Origin: Janthinobacterium violaceinigrum
Lineage (GTDB): Bacteria; Pseudomonadota; Gammaproteobacteria; Burkholderiales; Burkholderiaceae_D
Direction of reading: 5' to 3'
Length of the DNA: 64,000 nucleotides
Assembly (NCBI RefSeq): GCF_009208555.1
Contig: NZ_WFLI01000026.1
Location: 1 to 64,000 of the forward strand
In this document: in pieces, positions 1 to 8,517 of the stretch
How positions within the stretch are numbered: the first letter of the stretch is position 1
Layout of the letters: every line of letters starts with the position of its first letter
Notes under the pieces: generated by a model
What the model was told of the DNA's origin: nothing
The model's input: only the letters and a program-made list of their open reading frames with translations
Database searches by the model: none
Made by a program: the position numbers and the translations under genes

Positions 1-117
1 ATATTACTCACCCGTTCGCCACTCGCCACCAGAGCAAGCTCCGTGCTGCCGTTCGACTTGCATGTGTAAGGCATGCCGCCAGCGTTCAATCTGAGCCAGG
101 ATCAAACTCTTCAGTTT
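1..117 (-). rRNA. rrs: 16S ribosomal RNA, 5' end (partial)
   Basis: Read on the minus strand, the sequence from 117 downward gives AAACTGAAGAGTTTGATCC followed by TGGCTCAG, the universal 5' end of bacterial 16S rRNA (the 27F primer site). It continues through the region typical of betaproteobacteria (ATTGAACGCTGGCGGCATGC). The mature 5' end is placed at 117 by alignment with E. coli position 1. The rest of the rrn operon lies outside the window to the left. Confidence 0.97.
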
Positions 118-339
118 AATCTCTGTTTAATGTCATTTCTGACAGGTCGGACAGTATCGCTACCATCCAAATCTTTTGCATTGCAAAAGATTTGCTCACT
201 CAAAAAACTGACAGGCTACTTCTTGCGAAGTATCCTATTTCATTATTTCTTGTGAACATTTGATATATTTTAAGTATTACGCCAATCCGAAGATTGACGC
301 TGCACTTACATCAAATGCCCACACTTATCGACTGTTAAT

Positions 340-350
340 TGTTAAAGAAC
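340..350 (-). promoter_or_regulatory. rrn leader boxA antitermination element
   Basis: On the minus strand this reads GTTCTTTAACA and is followed by ATTAACAG. It matches the boxA core (TTCTTTAACA-like) bound by NusB/S10 in rRNA leaders. It lies about 220 bases upstream of the mature 16S 5' end, between the promoter candidates and the gene, which is the expected place. Confidence 0.7.
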
Positions 351-372
351 TGTATTCGGTTACTGCTTTCGC

Positions 373-400
373 GTTATCGACAAAGCGTTGTGTTTGTCAG
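373..400 (-). promoter_or_regulatory. rrn promoter candidate, proximal
   Basis: The minus strand has CTGACA (-35, 395-400), a 16-base spacer, and GATAAC (-10, 373-378). The -35 matches the sigma70 consensus at five of six positions. It lies just upstream of boxA and would be the second (P2-like) rrn promoter. Sequence inspection only. Confidence 0.5.
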
Positions 401-415
401 CTGCGAAGAAGGAAG

Positions 416-444
416 AGTATGAAGCGTTTGCAGCATTTCGTCAA
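416..444 (-). promoter_or_regulatory. rrn promoter candidate, distal, with A-rich upstream tract
   Basis: The minus strand has TTGACG (-35, 439-444), a 17-base spacer and CATACT (-10, 416-421). An A-rich stretch (CAAAAAAGAAGG, about 445-457) sits immediately upstream of the -35, where an UP element would lie. The 118-527 stretch is otherwise leader RNA plus the end of the upstream gene; no other gene is visible in it. Confidence 0.5.
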
Positions 445-527
445 CCTTCTTTTTTGCCGTTTGCTACTGCATCCGGCTCCCTCTGTTTCGCCAAAACCAC
501 TGCGTTGCATCGGGGAGGCGAATCATA

Positions 528-1304
528 TCAAAGACCGTCGAAGTTTGGCAAGCGCTTTTCCAGGAAAGCGTGCATGCCTTCTTTTTGCGCAGGCGTACCG
601 AAGGCAGCCTGGAACAAACGGCGCTCGTAGGCGACGCCATCGGTCAAGGTCGTTTCAAACGCGCGGTTGACGCAATCCTTGATCATCATGGCCACCGAAG
701 TCGGCATGGCGGCGATGGTCTTGGCGGCAGCCAGGGTTTCTTCCAGCAATTTGTCGGCCGGCACCACGCGCGACACCAGGCCGATGCGTTCCGCTTCCGC
801 TGCGTCGATGGTGCGCGCCGTCAGCAGCAGGTCCATGGCCTTGGCCTTGCCGATGGCGCGCGGCAAGCGCTGCGTACCGCCCGCACCCGGCGTGACGCCG
901 ACCTTGATTTCCGGCTGGCCGAATTTGGCGCTGTCGGCGGCGATCAGGAAATCGCACATCATGGCCAGTTCGCAGCCGCCGCCCAGCGCATAGCCAGCTA
1001 CGGCACCCACCACGGGTTTGCGCACGCGCAAGATATGTTCCCAGTTGCGACTGATGTAGCCCTGGGTAAAGGTGTCGGGGTAAGTGTAGTCGGCCATGGC
1101 GGCGATGTCGGCGCCGGCGGCAAACGCTTTTTCGCTGCCCGTAAGCACGATACAGCCGATATTGTCGTCGGCGTCGAACTTCAGCAAAGCGTCGCCCAGC
1201 TCATTCATCATGTTGTCGTTCAAGGCGTTGAGCGCCTTCGGGCGGTTCAGGCGGATGACCGCCACTTTGTCCTGGATTTCGATGATCAGGTCTTCGTATT
1301 GCAT
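528..1304 (-). CDS. Enoyl-CoA hydratase (crotonase family)
   Basis: 258 residues, the usual length for a bacterial enoyl-CoA hydratase, which hydrates trans-2-enoyl-CoA to 3-hydroxyacyl-CoA in beta-oxidation in the cytoplasm. The crotonase features are visible: the N-terminal VAVIRLNRPKALNALN segment, the AFAAGADI oxyanion-hole loop near residue 60-67, and GYALGGGCELAMMCD near 104-118. Glutamate in the GCELAM motif and Glu in FGQPEIKVG (about 132) match the two catalytic glutamates of true hydratases. The start has a good Shine-Dalgarno (GAGGAG, minus strand) and a TACAAT -10 candidate at 1337-1342. It points at the rrn operon and ends about 84 bases before the distal rrn promoter. The physiological substrate is not determinable from sequence. 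Confidence 0.93.
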   Translation of the reverse strand: MQYEDLIIEIQDKVAVIRLNRPKALNALNDNMMNELGDALLKFDADDNIGCIVLTGSEKAFAAGADIAAMADYTYPDTFTQGYISRNWEHILRVRKPVVGAVAGYALGGGCELAMMCDFLIAADSAKFGQPEIKVGVTPGAGGTQRLPRAIGKAKAMDLLLTARTIDAAEAERIGLVSRVVPADKLLEETLAAAKTIAAMPTSVAMMIKDCVNRAFETTLTDGVAYERRLFQAAFGTPAQKEGMHAFLEKRLPNFDGL

Positions 1305-1367
1305 ATAGTCTCCTCTGGATGAACACGGTAGCGACGATTGTAGCGGCTAACGGCAGCAGCGCGGCAG

Positions 1368-2687
1368 GTGCGCTGCTATTATTGTGAGCCTGATCATTTT
1401 CATATCGAGCAAGATATTTTCTCTTCATTCTTCCAGCATTGCGTCCGCTACCTGCGCGGCGACGGCAGCGCCGCCAGCGCCAATTTTCGCCGCTTGTGGT
1501 TCAGCAACGGCCTCAATTGCTTCGGCGCCCAGATCACCTCGCTGGCCCTGCCCCTGTGCGCCGTGCTGTTGCTGCATGCGACGCCGGAACAGATGGGCGT
1601 CCTGGTCGCCCTTCAGGCGCTGCCGTTCGCCCTGTTCGGCTTGCCCGTCGGCGTGCTGCTGGACCGGCGCAGCAAACACCCGATCATGCTGTTCAGCGAA
1701 AGCATGTCGGGCCTGGCCCTGGCCAGCGTGGCCGTGGCCTATTGGTGCGGCGTGCTGTCCATGCCCTGGTTATATATAGTGGGCTTCATTATCGGCACGG
1801 GCTTCGTCGTCGGCGGCGGCGCCGAGCAAGTCTTTCTGACTTTCCTGGTGGGACGTGATGGCTTGATCGATGCACAGTCGAAATTTGCCGCCACCGAATC
1901 GGCGTCGCGCCTGATCGGTCCCGGCCTGGCTGGCGTGCTGGTACAAGTCTTGTCGGCACCGGTCGCCATCCTGTGCACGGCTTGCGGTTACCTGATTTCC
2001 GTCTTCAATTTGCGCGCCATGAGCGTGCGCGACCCGCGACCCGCGCCGTCCGACAAACACGCCCTGCGCGACATCGCCGATGGCTTGCTGTTTGTCTGGC
2101 GTGAACCGCTGCTGCGCGCGCTGGCGTGGGGTGCCGGTATCTGGCATTTCCTGTTTTACGCCAGCATGGCCTTGACGGTACTGTTTGCCACGCGCGACCT
2201 GGGCATGAGCCCCGGCGTACTGGGCATGACGCAGATGCTCGGTGGCGCCGGCGTCCTGCTCAGCGCCTTCATCGTCAAGCCGCTGACGAAGCGCTACGGC
2301 GCCGGCCGCACCATCCTGATCGGGCTGGCGTCGACTTCCGTGTGCTTTGCCCTGACGCCCACCATCCCCGCCGCCCTGTTCGGCAGCGCAGCCGCCAGCG
2401 CCGTGGCCTATGCCGTGCTGATGTTCTTTTTCGATTGCGGCGTGATGCTGTTCTTTATTCCCTACCTGGGCTTGCGCCAGAAAGTCACGCCGGACCCCAT
2501 GCTGGGCCGCATGACTTCGACCATGCGCTTCCTGACGGTGGCAACGGCGCCGCTGGGCGCGCTGGCCGCCGGCTGGATCGCGGAACACTTTGGCGTGCGC
2601 AATGGCCTGGCCTGCATCGCGGCCGGCAGCATCCTGTTGACGGTGACCATGGTGTGGGGCACGCCGCTGCGTAGCGTGCGCACCTGA
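1368..2687 (+). CDS. MFS transporter (EntS/MFS_3-like)
   Basis: 439-residue membrane protein with about twelve hydrophobic segments. The first begins near residue 45 (FRRLWFSNGLNCFG). The loop after TM2 carries the MFS signature GLPVGVLLDRRSKHP, and the second half begins around LRALAWGAGIWH. The fold and the N-terminal FRRLW(F)SN motif resemble the EntS/MFS_3 group of small-molecule exporters. The substrate cannot be read. The only in-frame start upstream of the first helix is GTG at 1368, with no clear Shine-Dalgarno, and the first 30 residues (Cys/His rich) look unlike the family, so the true start is uncertain. It is divergent from the enoyl-CoA hydratase gene. Confidence 0.85.
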   Translation: MRCYYCEPDHFHIEQDIFSSFFQHCVRYLRGDGSAASANFRRLWFSNGLNCFGAQITSLALPLCAVLLLHATPEQMGVLVALQALPFALFGLPVGVLLDRRSKHPIMLFSESMSGLALASVAVAYWCGVLSMPWLYIVGFIIGTGFVVGGGAEQVFLTFLVGRDGLIDAQSKFAATESASRLIGPGLAGVLVQVLSAPVAILCTACGYLISVFNLRAMSVRDPRPAPSDKHALRDIADGLLFVWREPLLRALAWGAGIWHFLFYASMALTVLFATRDLGMSPGVLGMTQMLGGAGVLLSAFIVKPLTKRYGAGRTILIGLASTSVCFALTPTIPAALFGSAAASAVAYAVLMFFFDCGVMLFFIPYLGLRQKVTPDPMLGRMTSTMRFLTVATAPLGALAAGWIAEHFGVRNGLACIAAGSILLTVTMVWGTPLRSVRT

Positions 2688-2756
2688 AGCAATGAACGGG
2701 CATACACTGCTGAAAGATTGCCTTGGCGACACTATTCACGCCAAAGCTTGCGAGGT

Positions 2757-2770
2757 TTGATTTACATCAA
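2757..2770 (+). promoter_or_regulatory. FNR/ANR-type box, perfect consensus
   Basis: The sequence TTGAT-TTAC-ATCAA matches the FNR/ANR/Crp-Fnr consensus TTGAT-N4-ATCAA at all ten defined positions. Its centre (2763.5) lies about 41 bases upstream of a plausible start point near 2804, downstream of a CATAAG -10 candidate at 2791-2796. That is the class II activator position. It precedes a universal stress protein gene, a common FNR/ANR target class. Confidence 0.75.
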
Positions 2771-2778
2771 GGTTTTAA

Positions 2779-2792
2779 TTGATGTAAATCCA
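2779..2792 (+). promoter_or_regulatory. second FNR/ANR-type box, one mismatch
   Basis: TTGAT-GTAA-ATCCA matches the FNR consensus at nine of ten positions. Its centre is 22 bp (two helical turns) from the first box. Together the two boxes also form a perfect 12-bp inverted repeat (2759-2770 with 2779-2790). It overlaps the presumed core promoter, so it could repress or tune rather than activate. Confidence 0.55.
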
Positions 2793-2824
2793 TAAGCTGT
2801 CTTACATCACTTGAGGAGCACGCT

Positions 2825-3262
2825 ATGTTTAACACCATCTTATTTCCCACCGACGGCTCGCCGTTGTCCGACAAAGCGGCCGAGACCGCCCTCGCCTTCG
2901 CCCAATTAAACAAGGCCAAGCTGGTTGCCATCAGCGTGGTGCAGCCGTTCCCGTTCTCGCCGATGGCCGATGGCGGCATCGTGCTCGACGCCGGCTTGTA
3001 CGAACAACAGATGCAGGAAGCCTCGCAGCGCGCCATCGACAAGATCGGCGAAGCGGCGCGCGCCGTCGGCGTCCCCTTTGAAGGCGTGGTGGCCGTCTCG
3101 CCCAGCCCGCACGAGGAAATCGTGAGTGCGGCGCAAACCTACCATTGCGACATCATCCTGATGGCCTCGCATGGCCGCAAGGGCTTGAACAAGCTGTTCG
3201 TGGGCAGCGAAACGCAAAAAGTGCTGGCGCATACCCATCTGCCAGTGATGGTCCTGCGCTAA
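2825..3262 (+). CDS. Universal stress protein, UspA family
   Basis: 145 residues, a single Usp domain. It starts FNTILFPTDGS and ends with the nucleotide-binding motif G-RK-G-LNKLFV-GS-ETQKVL (G-2X-G-9X-G-S), followed by a LPVMVLR terminal strand, as in ATP-binding Usp proteins. The start has a GAGGAG-like Shine-Dalgarno. It appears monocistronic and is preceded by two FNR-type boxes, suggesting induction under low oxygen. In this class the exact biochemical role is usually unknown; ATP binding and survival during oxygen limitation are inferences from the family. Confidence 0.93.
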   Translation: MFNTILFPTDGSPLSDKAAETALAFAQLNKAKLVAISVVQPFPFSPMADGGIVLDAGLYEQQMQEASQRAIDKIGEAARAVGVPFEGVVAVSPSPHEEIVSAAQTYHCDIILMASHGRKGLNKLFVGSETQKVLAHTHLPVMVLR

Positions 3263-3375
3263 CACCTGAGCCAAGCTGCTGCGCGTCGCAGGACGCAACC
3301 CACTGCCGCGCGCTGCGGTTTTGCCAGGCGTGATTCAGCAAGCGCCGACCTTGCCCCCGGCGGCGCCAGCATCGT

Positions 3376-4653
3376 CTAGCGCGCCGGCGCCTGCTTCGGC
3401 AACAACACCCACACGGCGCCGCTCTGTTTCATGCGGCCCGCATTCTCCGCCGCTTCCGCACCGAAACCAAAGAAATAATCGACCCGAATGGGCCCGCGAA
3501 TGGCGCCGCCCGTATCCTGCGCCATCACCAGGCGCTGCATGGGGATATCGCTGTTGGCTTGCGTGGTGGCCAGGAACACGGGCGCGCCCAGCGGCACGAA
3601 GCGCGAATCGATGGCCACCGAACGCTGCGGCGTCAACGGCACGCCCAGCGCCCCCTTCGGCCCCACCTTGGGATCGGGCAAGCGCTCTTCCTTGAAGAAC
3701 ACATAGCTGGGATTGGCGTTGAACAACTCATCCTTGCGCGTGGGATGGCCGGCGATCCACGCCTTGATGCCCTGCGCGGACGCCTGGCTCAGGGTCAGTT
3801 CGCCCTTGTCGACCAGGTAGCGGCCGATCGACTTGTACGGGTGACCATTCTGGTCCGCGTACGCCACGCGCACGGTTTCCTGCGTATCGGTCAGTTGCAC
3901 ACGCCCGGAACCCTGCACCTGCAGGAAGAACGCCTCCACTTCGTCATCCACCCATAGCAACTCCTTGCCCGTGACGGAAGTGGCGCGCTCGATGTCGGCG
4001 CGCGTGGCATACGGCACCACCTTCTTGCCCACCAGCTTGCCCCGCAAGCGCATGTTCTTCAGTTCCGGATACACGCCGGCCAGGTCGACGGAAACGAGAT
4101 CGTCGGGCACCTTGTACAGCGGCGTCTGATATGGACCGCCGCGTTTGCGCGCGCCATGCAGCAATGGCTCGTAATACCCGGTCACCAACCCAGTATTGGC
4201 GCCATCGGCGGCCACCACTTGATTTGGCACAAAGAACGTCTCGAAAAACAGGCGGATGGCCTTGTCGCTGTCGGCATTCACCTGGCGCGCGATGGTGCAC
4301 GATTCTTTCCAGTCAGGACGCTTGACCAGCACGCCGCACGAAGCCATGAAGGCGGGCCAGGCAGCGCGCATGTCATCGCGGGCCCAGCCAGGCAAGGCGG
4401 CAAACTTGGCGGGTACGAAGGTGGGGGCGGCCGCATCCGTGGCGTCCTTGACCTCCTTGGCATCGACCGGCTTGGCTGGCACGGGCTTGACGACGGTCGG
4501 GGCAATTGCCGGTGCCTTGTCGCCGGCAGTGCCGGGCGCTACCGGTGGCGTGGTACAGGCAGACAGAGCAAGCGCGACGGCACTGACTGAAACGAGTAGA
4601 CTACCGCGTGTCAATAAACGACGGTTTAATAATAAGCTGCGGGTAAATAACAT
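3376..4653 (-). CDS. mltA: Membrane-bound lytic murein transglycosylase A
   Basis: About 425 residues. A lipoprotein signal ends at the lipobox LSAC (LLVSVSAVALALSAC), so the mature protein is anchored to the outer membrane by the Cys. The MltA domain follows (FVPNQVVAADG, GLVTGYYEP), then the 3D domain near the C-terminus. There the AQDTGGAIRG motif contains the aspartate equivalent to catalytic Asp308 of E. coli MltA. It cleaves the MurNAc-GlcNAc bond to give 1,6-anhydro-muropeptides. The ATG at 4653 lacks a clear Shine-Dalgarno and is followed by rare TTA codons. A TTG at 4614 would give a tighter lipoprotein signal, so the start is not settled. It is divergent from a tiny membrane-protein gene only 10 bp away. 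Confidence 0.93.
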   Translation of the reverse strand: MLFTRSLLLNRRLLTRGSLLVSVSAVALALSACTTPPVAPGTAGDKAPAIAPTVVKPVPAKPVDAKEVKDATDAAAPTFVPAKFAALPGWARDDMRAAWPAFMASCGVLVKRPDWKESCTIARQVNADSDKAIRLFFETFFVPNQVVAADGANTGLVTGYYEPLLHGARKRGGPYQTPLYKVPDDLVSVDLAGVYPELKNMRLRGKLVGKKVVPYATRADIERATSVTGKELLWVDDEVEAFFLQVQGSGRVQLTDTQETVRVAYADQNGHPYKSIGRYLVDKGELTLSQASAQGIKAWIAGHPTRKDELFNANPSYVFFKEERLPDPKVGPKGALGVPLTPQRSVAIDSRFVPLGAPVFLATTQANSDIPMQRLVMAQDTGGAIRGPIRVDYFFGFGAEAAENAGRMKQSGAVWVLLPKQAPAR

Positions 4654-4663
4654 AGGGGTGCGT

Positions 4664-4810
4664 ATGTGGATCTTGATGATAGAAGCGCTGGTGGCGTTCT
4701 TCTTGCTGGCATTTATAGTCTGGTGGACCATGTATTCGGGCAAGAAGCCCGCGCCACCGGCGCGCAAACAGCTCAGCGAAGAACAGGACAGCGCCGAAAA
4801 ACTGAAATAG
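4664..4810 (+). CDS. 48-residue single-pass membrane protein
   Basis: Small ORF MWILMIEALVAFF... with one strong hydrophobic helix (residues 3-23), a short basic linker (GKKPAPPARK) and an acidic-basic tail ending EKLK. A Shine-Dalgarno AGGGG lies 6 bases before ATG. The codons fit the genome (GCG, CTG, CAG rich). It ends in a TAG within the base of a GC-rich hairpin (4810-4826). It is divergent from mltA with 10 bp between starts, and convergent with apaG. Function unknown. The TM plus charged-tail layout is like other small inner-membrane proteins. Confidence 0.7.
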   Translation: MWILMIEALVAFFLLAFIVWWTMYSGKKPAPPARKQLSEEQDSAEKLK

Positions 4811-4826
4811 GGGGCGCAAGGCCCCC
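4810..4826. terminator. GC hairpin between convergent genes
   Basis: GGGGGC-gcaag-GCCCCC forms a 6-bp stem directly after the small membrane protein stop and seven bases before the apaG stop. There is no long T tract on either strand, so termination efficiency is doubtful. Confidence 0.45.
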
Positions 4827-4832
4827 GCTTCC

Positions 4833-5207
4833 TCAATGCAGGGTGCGCGGCACCGACAGCACGAATTCGGGAATCGGCGCTTCGAACTGATGGCCATCTT
4901 CGGCCACGCAAAAGTATTCGCCGTGCATCGAACCTTGCGGCGTGCCCAGCATGGTGCCGCTCGTGTATTCGAACTGTTCGCCCGGCTGCAGCAGCGGCTG
5001 GTGGCCGACGGCACCAAGGCCGCGCACCTCTTCCACCTTGTTGTTCGCATCCGTGATGACCCAGTGGCGCGAAATCAGCTGCGCGCCAGCCGTGCCCGTA
5101 TTGACGACGCGGATCGTGTAGCTGAACACGTGCCGCCCCTGGTCCGGTGCCGATTGCTCGGGCAGATATTGCGTCTTGACCGTTACCGTAAATTCATAAG
5201 TCGCCAT
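4833..5207 (-). CDS. apaG: ApaG domain protein
   Basis: 124 residues, close to the 125 of E. coli ApaG. The fibronectin-III-like beta sandwich family motifs are present: YTIRVVNTG, QLISRHWVITDA, EVRGLGAVGHQP, LQPGEQFEYTSG and GSMHGEYFCV. ApaG proteins are linked to Ap4A metabolism and Mg/Co homeostasis, but the molecular activity is unsettled. The second Met (5207) is chosen because AGGA lies six bases before it; Met at 5213 has no spacing. It sits next to rpe (divergent), the order often seen in betaproteobacteria. Confidence 0.93.
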   Translation of the reverse strand: MATYEFTVTVKTQYLPEQSAPDQGRHVFSYTIRVVNTGTAGAQLISRHWVITDANNKVEEVRGLGAVGHQPLLQPGEQFEYTSGTMLGTPQGSMHGEYFCVAEDGHQFEAPIPEFVLSVPRTLH

Positions 5208-5371
5208 CGTCATTCCTATTCAGACATTACCAGTCGTGTGTGTCGCGCGCGCCGCATGGGCCATCGCGCGCCGCGTATTCGGTGTTTCACTATGCTTCAA
5301 TAAGGCATGGTAACGGCGTCAAGCGTAAAATAGCGCATCTTCGCATTTTCTACTCTTAGCCTTTAGCCACC

Positions 5372-6045
<674 letters not shown>

Positions 6046-6046
<1 letters not shown>

Positions 6047-6750
6047 TGGTGGCGGGCACGGTAAAGCAACACGTGCTGGCCGGCGTACGCGCCGCCATCA
6101 TCGACCTCGATGGCACGATGCTCGACACCGTGCCCGATTTCCATGTCGCCATCAACGGCATGCGCGCCGAGTTCGACCTGGCGCCCATCAGCGCCGAGGC
6201 CATCAAGCTGATGGTGGGCAAGGGTTCGGAAAACCTGATCCGCACCGTGCTGGCCCTCGACTTCGACACAGCCGGCGTGGAACAGCGCTTCGAACAGGCG
6301 ATGGACGCCTATCAGCGCCACTACCTGGCCATCAACGGCCAGTTCAGCACCCTGTACCCGGACGTGGAAGCGGGCCTGGCGGCAATGAAGGCGGCAGGCC
6401 TGCGCCTGGCCTGCGTCACCAACAAGCCGATCGCCTTCGCCCTGCCCCTGCTGAAACAGAAAAACCTGGACGGCTATTTCGAGATCGTCTACGGCGGCGA
6501 TTCGCTGCCGCAGAAAAAACCGCATCCCATGCCGCTGCTGCAAGTGTGTGCGGACTTCGACCTGGCGCCCGCCAAAGTGGTGGCCATCGGCGACTCCTCG
6601 AATGACGCGCAAGCGGCCCGGGCTGCGGCTTGCCCCGTATTGACGGTACCGTACGGCTACAATCACGGACACTCTATACACGATACCGATTCCGATGGTA
6701 TAGTAAATACGCTGCTCGAAGCGGCCCAATTTATTAGCATGCAAAACTAA
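6046..6750 (+). CDS. gph: Phosphoglycolate phosphatase
   Basis: 234-residue HAD-superfamily phosphatase that removes phosphate from 2-phosphoglycolate. HAD motif I is IIDLDGTMLDT (nucleophile and acid aspartates), motif II VTNKP, motif III KKPHP, and motif IV IGDSSNDAQAA. It overlaps rpe, with trpE downstream after a leader region. The rpe-gph-trpE order is conserved in many beta- and gammaproteobacteria and supports Gph rather than another HAD phosphatase. Confidence 0.95.
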
Positions 6751-6781
6751 CCGGCATACTGACCAAACCCACCACCATATC

Positions 6782-6874
6782 GTGAACACGTTTCTCATCA
6801 AAAAACACAATGTCACCCAAACCGGCTCGATTGAGGCCTGGCTTTGGCGACGCTGGCAATCCTGGCAGGCTTAA
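6782..6874 (+). CDS. trpL: trp operon leader peptide (candidate)
   Basis: A GTG-initiated 30-codon ORF ends ...EAWLWRRWQSWQA-stop. Four of its last eleven residues are Trp (positions 20, 22, 25, 28), in an intergenic region 145 bases before trpE. Trp is otherwise rare, so this clustering is the signature of a transcription-attenuation leader peptide: when Trp-tRNA is low, ribosomes stall here and the downstream terminator cannot form. No strong Shine-Dalgarno is seen before the GTG. The frame is open further upstream with no ATG, so the start is a guess; the Trp-rich end is not. Confidence 0.72.
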   Translation: MNTFLIKKHNVTQTGSIEAWLWRRWQSWQA

Positions 6875-6890
6875 GGGCCGAGCCGTTACG

Positions 6891-6957
6891 ATTGCTGCCG
6901 GTTGCACACGCGTCCTTTGCGCATTTTGCGCAAGTTGCATGCCCCGGCAAGTTTTTT
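6891..6957 (+). promoter_or_regulatory. trp attenuator region (candidate)
   Basis: After the Trp-rich leader ORF the RNA can form a perfect 7-bp hairpin (TTGCGCA-ttt-TGCGCAA, 6917-6933). A longer-range stem (TGCCGG 6896-6901 with CCGGCA 6944-6949) is followed directly by a run of six T (6952-6957). The latter is the expected shape of an attenuator terminator. Pairing was done by eye; no folding energy was computed. Confidence 0.5.
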
Positions 6958-7019
6958 GATAACCCACCGCAGGGTTTGTGCACTATGCGCACACGCACCC
7001 TGACGGCATGGAGAGAAAC

Positions 7020-8516
7020 ATGACCGAACTCGAATTCAAATCGCTGGCCCAGCAAGGCTACAACCGCATCCCCCTGATCGCCGAAGCATTCGCCGACCTG
7101 GAAACCCCGCTCACGCTGTACCTGAAACTGGCGCAGACCCAGCAAGGCGGCAAGAACACCTTCCTGCTCGAATCCGTCGTCGGCGGCGAGCGTTTCGGCC
7201 GCTATTCCTTCATCGGCTTGCCCGCCACGACCGTGCTGCGCAGCTATGGCAAACGCACGGAAATTGTCAAGAACGGCGCCGTGATCGAAGAACATGAAGG
7301 CAATCCGCTCGACTTCATCGAGCAGTACCAGTCGCGCTTCAAGGTGGCCCTGCGCCCCGGCATGCCCCGCTTCTGCGGCGGCCTGGCCGGCTACTTCGGC
7401 TACGACACGGTGCGCCACATCGAGAAAAAACTCGCCGGCGGCGCGCCGAAGGATGATCTGAACCTGCCCGACATCCAGCTGATGGTGACGGAAGAGCTGG
7501 CCGTCATCGACAACCTGTCCGGCAAGCTGTACCTGATTGTCTACGCCGACACTACGCAGCCCGAGTCGTTTTCGAAATCGCAGCAGCGCCTGAAGGACTT
7601 GCGCATGATGCTGCGCCGCGGCGTCGATGCGCCCGTCACCAGCGCTTCCGTGCGCACGGAAACCATCCGCGATTTTTCCAAGGAAGACTACCTGAAGGCG
7701 GTTGCCAAGGCGCATGAATACGTGATGGCCGGCGACCTGATGCAGGTACAGATCGGCCAGCGCATCCGTAAACCTTACGTCGATTCGCCGCTGACACTGT
7801 ACCGTGCTTTGCGCTCGCTCAACCCATCGCCGTATATGTACTTCTATAATTTCGGCGACATGCAGATCATCGGCGCTTCGCCCGAAATCCTGGTGCGCAA
7901 CGAAACGACGGCGGGCGGCGGCAAGAAAGTCACCTTGCGTCCGATCGCCGGCACCCGCCCGCGCGGCGCCACGCCAGAGCGCGACGCGGAGCTGTCGGCC
8001 GAGTTGCTGGCCGATCCGAAAGAGATCGCCGAACACGTGATGCTGATCGACCTGGCGCGCAACGACATCGGCCGCATCGCCGAAACGGGCAGCGTGCAAG
8101 TCACCGACCGCATGGTCATCGAGAAATACTCGCACGTGCAGCACATCGTCTCGAACGTGGAAGGCAGCCTGAAGGAAGGCTTGTCGAACCTGGACGTGCT
8201 GCGCGCGACCTTCCCCGCCGGCACCCTGACGGGCGCGCCGAAAGTGCGCGCCATGGAAGTGATCGACGAACTGGAAATCACCAAGCGCGGCATCTACGGC
8301 GGCGCCTGCGGTTACCTGTCGTTTGGCGGCGAAATGGATGTGGCGATCGCCATCCGCACGGGCGTGGTCAAGGACGGCATGCTGTACGTGCAGGCCGCGG
8401 CCGGCATCGTCGCCGACTCGATCCCCGAAATGGAATGGCAGGAAACCGAAAACAAGGCGCGCGCCGTGCTGCGCGCCGCCGAACAAGTGCAAGATGGCCT
8501 GGATGGAGGATTCTAA
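7020..8516 (+). CDS. trpE: Anthranilate synthase component I
   Basis: 498 residues. It uses ammonia or TrpG-supplied ammonia to convert chorismate to anthranilate, the first step of tryptophan synthesis. Present are the N-terminal regulatory part with LLES (residue about 49, tryptophan-binding serine region), the chorismate-binding domain motifs PSPYMYFYNFGDMQIIG and GTRPRGATPERD, and the catalytic end GTLTGAPKVRAMEVI and RGIYGGACGYL. ATG at 7020 follows GGAGAG. It ends one base before the trpG start, so the subunits are translationally coupled. Expression is probably governed by the leader ORF upstream. Confidence 0.98.
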   Translation: MTELEFKSLAQQGYNRIPLIAEAFADLETPLTLYLKLAQTQQGGKNTFLLESVVGGERFGRYSFIGLPATTVLRSYGKRTEIVKNGAVIEEHEGNPLDFIEQYQSRFKVALRPGMPRFCGGLAGYFGYDTVRHIEKKLAGGAPKDDLNLPDIQLMVTEELAVIDNLSGKLYLIVYADTTQPESFSKSQQRLKDLRMMLRRGVDAPVTSASVRTETIRDFSKEDYLKAVAKAHEYVMAGDLMQVQIGQRIRKPYVDSPLTLYRALRSLNPSPYMYFYNFGDMQIIGASPEILVRNETTAGGGKKVTLRPIAGTRPRGATPERDAELSAELLADPKEIAEHVMLIDLARNDIGRIAETGSVQVTDRMVIEKYSHVQHIVSNVEGSLKEGLSNLDVLRATFPAGTLTGAPKVRAMEVIDELEITKRGIYGGACGYLSFGGEMDVAIAIRTGVVKDGMLYVQAAAGIVADSIPEMEWQETENKARAVLRAAEQVQDGLDGGF

Positions 8517-8517
8517 G

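Noticed and set aside
73..630. Small plus-strand frames over the rRNA leader
   Set aside because: They lie within the 16S 5' end and the rrn promoter/leader region read in antisense; no Shine-Dalgarno or conserved pattern.
3302..3322. Terminator between usp and mltA
   Set aside because: CCGC/GCGG with TTTT is too short a stem to call with confidence, although a terminator is expected there.
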